A stretch of DNA of 5,586 bases from an uncultured Dyadobacter sp. Lineage in GTDB: Bacteria; Bacteroidota; Bacteroidia; Cytophagales; Spirosomataceae. A program made the translations under genes and the position numbers. The stretch is from contig CAMLNK010000334.1 of assembly GCA_946481035.1 (NCBI GenBank), positions 1 to 5,586 on the forward strand, in the 5' to 3' direction. The notes under the pieces are model-generated. The model was not told the origin of the DNA. It saw only the letters and a list, made by a program, of their open reading frames with translations, and searched no databases. Positions 1 through 5,586 of this stretch are shown here, piece by piece. Position 1 is the stretch's first letter. Each line of letters starts with the position of its first letter.

Positions 1-549
1 CACGCCTGGCGACACAAGATTTACGCGTATTGGGGCGAGTTCCACGGCCATGGCACGTGTAAATCCGTCCATGGCAGCGCAAATGCTCGCACCTACGGAC
101 CAGCCCGCATTCGGGCGGGCGCTCACGATCCCGCCCGTAAGCACGATCGAGCCACCTGCACTGATCCGGGCCGCCGCATATTTGACAGCCATAAACGCGC
201 CCCAGTATCGGAGATTGAAAAACCCGCGGGCCGTAGCGACTTCCGTTTCATTGATTTTACTGAGTAAAAGGCTTTCCCCAGCCGTAAAAACGAGGTGATC
301 GAGCGAACCTATTTCCTCGAAAAGCCGCTTGATCGAGGCCTCGTCCGAAAGATCGGACTGCATTCCAAAACCATTGCCGGGCAATTCCGCCACGGCCTTC
401 TGCACCCGGGCCGCATTGCTCGATACGACGACCACATTTGCCCCCTCTGCCGCCGCCGCTTTGGCCGTTGCCAGCCCCAATCCCGAACTGCCGCCCAGGA
501 CCACTACTTTTTTACCTTTTAAAGAGAACTCTGAATTTGAAGTTTCCAT
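1..549 (-). CDS. Atypical short-chain dehydrogenase/reductase (SDR), catalytic residues missing; 3' end cut by window edge
   Basis: The visible part is 183 codons from an ATG at 549-547; the last 60-70 residues of a typical SDR lie outside the window. A Rossmann fold is clear: strand VVVL followed by the glycine-rich loop GGSSGLG (residues 19-25), an acidic adenine-pocket residue in QSDLSDE (about 64-70), LVFTAG in place of NNAG (about 86-91), and RVNLVSPG (175-182) after the active-site helix. Ser and Arg residues after the second strand (SSNAARV) suggest NADP(H), an inference. Aligned by eye with classical SDRs, the catalytic Ser is Gly140, and the YxxxK positions are Gly153 and Cys157, so the triad is absent. 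This matches my memory of SDR subgroups, such as the Lin1944-like one, described as lacking typical active-site residues and having no known function. It may be a non-classical enzyme or a nucleotide-binding protein. It follows the Crp/Fnr gene by 76 bp. Fold call is firm, function unknown. Confidence 0.87.
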   Translation of the reverse strand, partial: METSNSEFSLKGKKVVVLGGSSGLGLATAKAAAAEGANVVVVSSNAARVQKAVAELPGNGFGMQSDLSDEASIKRLFEEIGSLDHLVFTAGESLLLSKINETEVATARGFFNLRYWGAFMAVKYAAARISAGGSIVLTGGIVSARPNAGWSVGASICAAMDGFTRAMAVELAPIRVNLVSPGV

Positions 550-557
550 TTGTGTTG

Positions 558-571
558 ATTGTTTTGACAAT
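558..571. promoter_or_regulatory. Short inverted repeat upstream of the SDR gene, possible operator
   Basis: ATTGT and ACAAT form perfect 5-bp arms around a 4-bp spacer (TTTG), ending 9 bp before the SDR start codon. Weak outer symmetry (TTG on one side, CAA on the other, one base out of register) makes it loosely resemble an FNR-type TTGAT-N4-ATCAA box. The adjacent gene encodes a Crp/Fnr-family regulator, so it is a plausible binding site. A repeat this short in A/T-rich DNA can arise by chance. No good TAnnTTTG promoter was found in the same gap. Confidence 0.3.
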
Positions 572-625
572 ACAAATCTCCCCTACCGGGCTGCCAAAGC
601 ACTTAACAAATGGTAAAAAACGGTT

Positions 626-1198
626 TCAGCGCAGGTTTTTCCGAATACGACTGAGCGATTGCGGCGTAATGCCGAGGTAAGAAGCGACGTCGGAAAGCGG
701 AACGCGCGTTGCAATATCCGCCTGCCGCGTCAGAAACTGCTGGTAACGCGCGGCCGAGTCCTGACCAAGGTAGGCATTGCGGATCTGGATCTTTTCGAGC
801 AATGTCTGATTGGTGAGCGTGTCAATCATCGCTTTCAGGTAAGGCACGCGGGTATATAGCGTCGACAGATCGGTCCTGGTAATGCATAAAACCTGCACCT
901 GGCAGGCCGCGCAAATACTTTCGTGTGCCGTCACATGGTTATTGAAGCTATTCAGGATAGTGCAAAACTGATTTTCTTTTAAAAAGTAGTGCGTTACCTC
1001 GTTACCTTTTTCATTGGTAACCATAATGCGCAGCACGCCATTCAGCACGAAAAACATTTCCTGGCAAATCTTCCCGCCTTTGAAAAGCACATCACCTTCC
1101 CGGAACTGCCGCATTGTAAAAGCATTCAGGATTATTTCCTGGTCGGCAGGCAGGATCGTTCCGGTAAGTTGGAGAATCGAGATTAGCCTTTGTGACAT
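626..1198 (-). CDS. Crp/Fnr-family transcriptional regulator
   Basis: The product is a complete 190-residue protein, the usual size for the Bacteroidota Crp/Fnr-like group. Residues about 20-110 form the cyclic-nucleotide-binding-like beta roll, with recognisable pieces FREGDVLFKGG (32-42) and FFVLNGVLRI (49-58). A dimerisation helix follows at about 110-140. A C-terminal helix-turn-helix at about 166-190 has the family signature SYLGITPQSLSRIRKNL and ends directly after the recognition helix. The phosphate-binding FGE...R motif of E. coli CRP is not visible, so cAMP binding is doubtful and the effector is unknown. It lacks the N-terminal cysteine cluster of FNR but has C96xxC99 and C105 inside the beta roll. 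The start is supported by a consensus -7 element about 22 bp upstream. It lies 76 bp before an SDR gene on the same strand with no terminator between them, so it probably shares a transcript with that gene and may regulate it. Confidence 0.94.
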   Translation of the reverse strand: MSQRLISILQLTGTILPADQEIILNAFTMRQFREGDVLFKGGKICQEMFFVLNGVLRIMVTNEKGNEVTHYFLKENQFCTILNSFNNHVTAHESICAACQVQVLCITRTDLSTLYTRVPYLKAMIDTLTNQTLLEKIQIRNAYLGQDSAARYQQFLTRQADIATRVPLSDVASYLGITPQSLSRIRKNLR

Positions 1199-1205
1199 AG
1201 GTTCT

Positions 1206-1224
1206 TTTGGAATGTTTATTCAAA
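1206..1224. promoter_or_regulatory. Imperfect inverted repeat at the regulator's promoter, possible autoregulatory operator
   Basis: TTTGGAAT and ATTCAAA flank a 4-bp spacer (GTTT); they are complementary apart from one extra G in the left arm. The repeat overlaps the TTTG half of the -7 element and the expected transcription start, a typical place for repression. Its 4-bp spacer and TTTG/CAAA ends resemble an FNR-like box. Binding by the product of the downstream Crp/Fnr gene is inference only. Confidence 0.33.
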
Positions 1225-1228
1225 TATA
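1221..1228 (-). promoter_or_regulatory. Bacteroidota-type -7 promoter element for the Crp/Fnr gene
   Basis: Read on the minus strand this is TATATTTG, an exact match to the Bacteroidota primary-sigma -7 consensus TAnnTTTG. Transcription would start near 1213-1215, giving a leader of about 15 nt before the ATG at 1198. The -33 TTTG is not at the usual spacing of about 19 bp; the nearest upstream TTTG copies sit 9-13 bp away in the T-rich terminator tail. The promoter may therefore be weak or activator-dependent. Confidence 0.65.
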
Positions 1229-1237
1229 ATATCCTTC

Positions 1238-1274
1238 AAAACAAAAAGCCCTGCGCTTTTGAAGGCACAGGGCT
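1238..1274 (-). terminator. Intrinsic terminator of the susC-susD operon
   Basis: On the minus strand, AGCCCTG (1274-1268) and CAGGGCT (1253-1247) form a perfect 7-bp stem. The 14-nt interior can extend the stem with a few more pairs after one mismatch. A T-rich tail (TTTTTGTTTT) follows immediately, as expected for rho-independent termination. The stem begins 21 bp after the susD stop codon, so it ends the SusCD transcript and separates it from the Crp/Fnr gene. Confidence 0.88.
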
Positions 1275-1295
1275 GGTAATAGTCCGGTTCAGGTT

Positions 1296-2837
1296 TTAAT
1301 ACCCTTCGTTCTGATACATTTTCTCCGGGTTCAGCTTCGTTTCGTCAAACGGAATCGGATAGTAACGGTCTTTCTTTCCAAAATTGCTGAGTTTCGCGAT
1401 ACCGAAATTCTCCTGCTTTTTGCTCTTGAAAAAAGTTACGAGCTCGTCGGTGGTGAAGAAGCGCAGCAGGTCGAACCAACGATGGTTTTCGAATGCAAGC
1501 TCTACACGGCGTTCGTGCAGGATGGCAAGTTTCAAAGTTGGATATTTGGCTGCATAGTCCGCATTCGCTTTGGCAACCGCATATTTCGGCAAGCCGGCAC
1601 GCTCGCGCACCTGGTCCAGGAAGCCGATAGCCGCCGGCTCGTCACCTAGCTGCATATTCACTTCGGCCAGCATCAGAAGCACATCAGCGTAACGGATCAG
1701 GATCCAGTCGTTACCGCCGTAGCCGTTGGTAGTCGCTGCCGAGCTGGCATCACGGTATTTAGTGATAAAATAATCCTTCACGATCGGATCGTTTGCGAAT
1801 TTGATCGAGAAGTCTTTTCGCACATCACCTTCTTCATAATCCTGTACCAAATCCGGCGTAACATTACCGCCCGAGCCCGACGACGCAAACAATGAGTTGA
1901 TCGTCTCGCCCTTCGCCTGGTTGTTGCGGGCAATGGAAGATGAGAAGTTGATGTCCCCTTGCTTGTTCACGACCTGGAAGATGATCTCCGCATTTGTCGA
2001 CTTTTTAGCCACATCAAACACATCCGCGTAAGGAACTTCCTTCAATTCGCCGAACGAGCGCAAGTTGTATGAGGCCGTGAGGTATTTTTTGGCTTCGTTC
2101 AGGTTCGCGGTGCGGTTAGCAGCGTCAAGCGCGGTCGCCATGGTGAGATACACCTGGCCCAGCAATGCATTGGCGGCGGCTTTGGTCACCTTGCCTTTGG
2201 TGTTGGCAGTCTGTTTGTCAGGCAAAGTCGAAGCCACGGCGTCTTTCAGGTCCTGCGCGATCTGGTTGTAGACCACATCCTGCTTCTCGCGGAAGGTCGC
2301 GGCCGTTACTTCATCGGTACTGAGCAATTCTTTGGTCACCAAAGGCACATCGCCCCATTTGCGCACGAGGTGGAAGTAGGTCAATGCGCGGATGAATTTC
2401 GCCTCGGCTTTGTACTGCTCTTTCAGGTTTGCATCTGCAAAAGTCACGCGCTCGATACCCGCCAGCACCTGGTTGCAGCGCGTCACCATCTGGAACAGCG
2501 TCAGCCAGTGCGATTTCAGGTAAGTATTGCTTGGCAACAATGAGAAGTCGTTGAATTGGAACGGCTCACCTGCATTCGACTGGTTATCATTACGGCCGGT
2601 ATTGTCCGAACGTTCTTCACTAAACAAACCGCTGTTCTCGCCGATGCCATTACCATCGCGAAGCGAGTTGTAGATACCATTCACGGCCAGCGCGACGTCA
2701 TCGGGCGTCCCGTAAAACGTGGGAGCCGATACTGCATTCGGGTTTTCCTGGTCGAGAAAGTCGTTGGAACAACCCGCCAGGGCCACCAATCCGAATGCTG
2801 AAAATAATGTATTGAAAATGTATTTACGCTTGATCAT
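1296..2837 (-). CDS. SusD/RagB-family outer-membrane nutrient-binding lipoprotein
   Basis: The product is a complete 513-residue protein of normal SusD-family length. It is the surface lid of a SusCD importer, capturing substrate and closing over the SusC barrel. The N-terminus is a lipoprotein signal: MIKRK, a hydrophobic stretch and a lipobox LAGC with lipidated Cys23, followed by SNDFLD. Surface export is expected from the family. Residues about 25-230 fit the SusD-like N-terminal region with TPR-type helices, including AEAKFIRALTYFHLVRKWGD (144-163). The C-terminal RagB/SusD region includes ERRVELAFENHRWFDLLRF (442-460) and the closing YYPIPFDETKLNP (492-504) through NEGY. The ATG is 12 bp after the susC stop, with a purine-rich GCAGCAGAAGAG lying directly against it, closer than a standard Shine-Dalgarno. 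It is translated from the susC transcript. The family is certain; the ligand cannot be told from the sequence. Confidence 0.98.
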   Translation of the reverse strand: MIKRKYIFNTLFSAFGLVALAGCSNDFLDQENPNAVSAPTFYGTPDDVALAVNGIYNSLRDGNGIGENSGLFSEERSDNTGRNDNQSNAGEPFQFNDFSLLPSNTYLKSHWLTLFQMVTRCNQVLAGIERVTFADANLKEQYKAEAKFIRALTYFHLVRKWGDVPLVTKELLSTDEVTAATFREKQDVVYNQIAQDLKDAVASTLPDKQTANTKGKVTKAAANALLGQVYLTMATALDAANRTANLNEAKKYLTASYNLRSFGELKEVPYADVFDVAKKSTNAEIIFQVVNKQGDINFSSSIARNNQAKGETINSLFASSGSGGNVTPDLVQDYEEGDVRKDFSIKFANDPIVKDYFITKYRDASSAATTNGYGGNDWILIRYADVLLMLAEVNMQLGDEPAAIGFLDQVRERAGLPKYAVAKANADYAAKYPTLKLAILHERRVELAFENHRWFDLLRFFTTDELVTFFKSKKQENFGIAKLSNFGKKDRYYPIPFDETKLNPEKMYQNEGY

Positions 2838-2849
2838 CTCTTCTGCTGC
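2838..2849 (-). promoter_or_regulatory. susC-susD junction with purine-rich translation-initiation region
   Basis: Twelve bases separate the susC TAA from the susD ATG. On the minus strand they read GCAGCAGAAGAG. The AGAAGAG part resembles a Shine-Dalgarno but has no spacing to the start codon, so initiation probably relies on translational coupling or A-richness, as is common in Bacteroidota. No promoter fits here, which supports a single susCD transcript. Confidence 0.5.
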
Positions 2850-5586
2850 TTAAAATGTAATACGGGCACCGATGTTGTAGGCACGCACGAGCGGATATTT
2901 TCCGTAGTCGACGCCCGGCGTCAGGTTAGCGCCGTTGTTATAATCGACTTCCGGATTGTAGCCCAGGTATTTGGTCAAAGTGAAAGCATTGTCCACACCC
3001 ACGTACACACGCAATGCACTGATCGCATTGTTGGTAAGGCTGCCGATGCTGTTCATGGTGTAGCCCAATGTAAGATTGGTACATCTCAGGAAAGAGCCGT
3101 CCTGCAAATAGAAGGTCGACAAACGCGTGCTATTGCTTTGCGTTCCCCCGCGTGAGGCGCGGTACACGTGCCCGTCACCCGGCTGCGACTCCGAACGGTA
3201 GCGGTTCGCCACTTTGGCATACTGGTTACCCGATCCTTCCATATTGTACAGATAATAATCCTGACCATCGAGCACCTTGTTGCCATAAGAACCGTTGAAT
3301 GACGAACTGAAATCGAAGCTTTTATAGCTGGCCGTAATCGCAAAACCATAGGTGAATTTGGCATGCGGCGAACCTATCACACGCTTGTCGGCATCGTTCA
3401 CGACGCCATCGTTGTTCACGTCTTCGAAATACAGGTCACCCGGGCGAAGCGGATTGGTAGAAGCCGTCGAACGGGCAGGCCCTTTGAGCTGGTACCCAGC
3501 CGGGAACGACTGCGTCGAAGAGTTATAAGCCGCATTATCGGCTGCAATATTCTCCATATCTTTCTCGCGCACCATTCCTTTTACCTTGAAACCATAGAAC
3601 ATACCGATCGGCTGGCCTTCCTGGGTAATGTGCGTCAGATAAGAACGCTCGGCACCGTTGGTAATGATCGTGCTGGCACCACCCATGTCGAGTACTTTGT
3701 TGCGGTTGACGGAAATGTTACCGCTTACATTCAGGTCAAAATCCTGCGTCGAGATCACGCGGGCGTCAACTTGCAAATCGATACCCTTATTTTGCACTTT
3801 CGAATTTCTGAGGTTGGTCAAAATCGTAGAAGCACCGGAAATGGCCGACAACGGCTGGTTAAACAACAGGTTGAACGAGCGGCTGATGTAGTAGTTCGCC
3901 ATGATCGACAAACGGTCGTCAAACAAACCCAGGTCAGCCCCGAAGTTGTACTGCGAAGTAGATTCCCAGCCCAGGTTCAGGTCTTTGATACCCGTAGCCC
4001 ACATGGCCGTGTTCACCGATCCGTTTCCGTACACTACCCCTCCCGGTGTTGCCATCGTTTGCAGGAAGTTGTAATCACCGATGTTGTTGTTACCGCTCAG
4101 CCCCCAGCTTGCACGCAGTTTAAGTGTAGAAGTATTGCCTAATACATTTTTATAGAACTCCTCATTGGAAATATTCCAGCCGGCAGACACCGACGGGAAG
4201 TTACCCCAGCGGTTGTTCGGGCCGAAGCGCGACGAACCGTCGGTACGGAAAGTGGCGGTCAGGTAATATTTGCCATCGTAGTTGTAAGCCGCACGTGCCA
4301 GGTACGAAAGCAACGTCCAGTTCACCTTGCCGGTAGCGCTGTTCATTGAAAAATTCGTTGCGTCGGCACCTTTTCCGGTAATTTCTTCGATCCGGTCATT
4401 TGAAAAACCGCGGGCGGTTACTGCCAGCACATCTTTATTGTTTTCCTGAGCAGTATAACCGACCAATCCATCGATACTGTGCTTACCTAGCTGTTTTTTG
4501 TAGTTCAATGTAAACTCGGCCAGCTTATCGATCTGCTGGGTAGTCTGTGCAACCGCATTTGCCGCGGCAATTGCCTGGGGAGATCCCGGAGGATTGGCAC
4601 CGCTGCTCAGGCTGGTGGGAGCATAGAACTCGTATTTCTCGCCGTAAGTTTGCAAACCGAGATTAACCTTGAAATTCAGATCGGGAATGATCTCGTAGGT
4701 AGCAAATCCGCTAAACGTCCCGCGCTGGCCTCTGCGGTTGATATGCGTTTCGGTTGCAAGCGCCACCGGGTTTTCGATGGATTGGTAACCATAAGCAGAG
4801 CTCAATGCCGCCGCTTCGTTTTTCGCAAGGCTGCCATCCTCATTATATGCTTTGAAAATCGGCATATAGATCAATGCGCCGAGAATTGGTCCTCTGTCGA
4901 AACGGCCTTCCTGTACCTCGCGGTTGGTATTATAGGTAAATGCAAGGTTCGCGCCTACTTTCAGTTTTTTGTTAATGTCGGCATCCAGGTTCGTCCGGAA
5001 ATTGGTCCGGTGTTGGCCGGTACTCAGGATAATACCCTGCTGGTTGAGCTGCCCGCCGCTGATCGCGTAGCGTAAGCCATTCTTTCCGCCTGAAAACGAG
5101 ATATTATGACGGTGTACCGGCGCATTACGGTAAAGCTCGTCCTGCCAGTCGGTATTGTATTTGGGGGTGATCAGCTTCTGGTTCGCGAAATCATACAAAT
5201 CAGTCGGAATGCTCACAGAGCCCGCATTGCCTACGTTTTTGATACGGGTTGCATTGTCGTCGGAGTACATGCCGTCGTTCCAGGTCTTGCCCGCATTCAC
5301 CATCAGATCGCGGTAGCTCGCATTGCGTCCGTCGATCACCAGCTGACCAAATTCGGAAGCATTCAAAAGATCAACCTTCTTGCTCAACTGGTTCACACCG
5401 AACTGATATTCGTATTCCAGTCGGCCCTTACCTTCCTTACCTCTTTTGGTCGTGATCAGCACCACCCCACCCGCAGCCCGCGAACCGTAAATAGCCGCCG
5501 ACGCCGCATCTTTCAGAATGTCGATCGATTCAATATCATTAGGATTGATGAAAATATCATTACCTGCCGGGTAGCCGTCGATCACA
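2850..5586 (-). CDS. SusC/RagA-family TonB-dependent outer-membrane transporter; 5' end cut by window edge
   Basis: The visible part is 911 codons, the C-terminal bulk of a protein that is normally about 1000-1100 residues. It forms the TonB-energised barrel under the SusD lid and moves substrate into the periplasm. The window opens inside the plug domain, at [10 protein letters not shown] (visible residues 1-10), followed by the SusC signature [20 protein letters not shown] (14-33), then [17 protein letters not shown] (34-50). The GTG at 5585-5583 is the conserved Val of VIDG, not a start. The missing N-terminus should hold the signal peptide, carboxypeptidase-regulatory-like domain and start of the plug. 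The rest is barrel with SusC-typical sequence. An EF-hand-like loop [12 protein letters not shown] lies at about 722-733, followed by KFTYGFA. The protein ends in [25 protein letters not shown] sequence with the terminal Phe of outer-membrane barrels. Substrate is unknown; the promoter lies outside the window. Confidence 0.98.
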   Translation of the reverse strand, partial: VIDGYPAGNDIFINPNDIESIDILKDAASAAIYGSRAAGGVVLITTKRGKEGKGRLEYEYQFGVNQLSKKVDLLNASEFGQLVIDGRNASYRDLMVNAGKTWNDGMYSDDNATRIKNVGNAGSVSIPTDLYDFANQKLITPKYNTDWQDELYRNAPVHRHNISFSGGKNGLRYAISGGQLNQQGIILSTGQHRTNFRTNLDADINKKLKVGANLAFTYNTNREVQEGRFDRGPILGALIYMPIFKAYNEDGSLAKNEAAALSSAYGYQSIENPVALATETHINRRGQRGTFSGFATYEIIPDLNFKVNLGLQTYGEKYEFYAPTSLSSGANPPGSPQAIAAANAVAQTTQQIDKLAEFTLNYKKQLGKHSIDGLVGYTAQENNKDVLAVTARGFSNDRIEEITGKGADATNFSMNSATGKVNWTLLSYLARAAYNYDGKYYLTATFRTDGSSRFGPNNRWGNFPSVSAGWNISNEEFYKNVLGNTSTLKLRASWGLSGNNNIGDYNFLQTMATPGGVVYGNGSVNTAMWATGIKDLNLGWESTSQYNFGADLGLFDDRLSIMANYYISRSFNLLFNQPLSAISGASTILTNLRNSKVQNKGIDLQVDARVISTQDFDLNVSGNISVNRNKVLDMGGASTIITNGAERSYLTHITQEGQPIGMFYGFKVKGMVREKDMENIAADNAAYNSSTQSFPAGYQLKGPARSTASTNPLRPGDLYFEDVNNDGVVNDADKRVIGSPHAKFTYGFAITASYKSFDFSSSFNGSYGNKVLDGQDYYLYNMEGSGNQYAKVANRYRSESQPGDGHVYRASRGGTQSNSTRLSTFYLQDGSFLRCTNLTLGYTMNSIGSLTNNAISALRVYVGVDNAFTLTKYLGYNPEVDYNNGANLTPGVDYGKYPLVRAYNIGARITF

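Noticed and set aside
50..522. Several overlapping plus-strand open frames opposite the SDR gene
   Set aside because: The minus-strand frame gives a convincing SDR protein across the same bases; the plus-strand translations are low-complexity Pro/Ala/Arg-rich and unlike any family I know.
550..625. Possible separate promoter for the SDR gene
   Set aside because: Candidate -7-like strings on the minus strand (TACCATTTG, GAGATTTG) do not match TAnnTTTG exactly, and no TTTG lies at the proper upstream spacing.
2065..2801. Plus-strand open frames opposite susD
   Set aside because: They are short shadows of the well-supported SusD frame with no domain or start signal.
3363..4142. Long plus-strand open frame (259 codons) antisense to susC
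   Set aside because: It lies wholly opposite a clear SusC coding sequence. Its translation is rich in Arg, Val and His with no recognisable domain, as expected from the complement of a real gene with this codon bias.
4559..4570. Perfect 12-bp palindrome TTGCCGCGGCAA
   Set aside because: It falls in an Ala-rich coding stretch of susC (AIAAANA), far from any gene start, and is explained by GC-rich alanine codons.
4650..5075. Plus-strand open frame (141 codons) antisense to susC
   Set aside because: It is a shadow of the SusC frame, with no domain and no initiation signal seen.

Overview
The window looks like chromosomal DNA from a Bacteroidota species. The main evidence is a SusC/SusD outer-membrane uptake pair, a Bacteroidota-type Crp/Fnr regulator and a TAnnTTTG promoter element. 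The moderately GC-rich codon usage and the protein style suggest Cytophagales, perhaps near Dyadobacter or Spirosoma; that placement is an impression from sequence character, not a computed assignment. All four genes lie on the minus strand, so transcription runs from high to low coordinates.

Layout in transcription order: (1) 5586-2850 is a SusC/RagA-type TonB-dependent transporter whose N-terminus lies beyond the window. (2) After 12 bp, 2837-1296 is its SusD/RagB-type surface lipoprotein partner. (3) A strong intrinsic terminator (about 1274-1238) closes this operon just after susD, so no enzyme or further lipoprotein gene follows on the same transcript. (4) A consensus Bacteroidota -7 element (1228-1221) overlaps the end of the terminator region and probably drives the Crp/Fnr-family regulator at 1198-626. 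(5) After 76 bp with no visible terminator, an atypical short-chain dehydrogenase/reductase (SDR) starts at 549 and runs off the left edge. It keeps the Rossmann nucleotide-binding loop but lacks the catalytic Ser, Tyr and Lys.

The SusCD pair would import an oligomeric or complex nutrient across the outer membrane; nothing in the window identifies the substrate. The Crp/Fnr and SDR genes form a second unit, probably co-transcribed, with short A/T-rich inverted repeats upstream of each that could be operators. There is no intergenic stretch longer than about 100 bases. I see no RNA gene, mobile element, CRISPR array or clearly new system. The most notable points are the SDR without its catalytic residues beside a regulator carrying a CxxC motif, and the paired inverted repeats.
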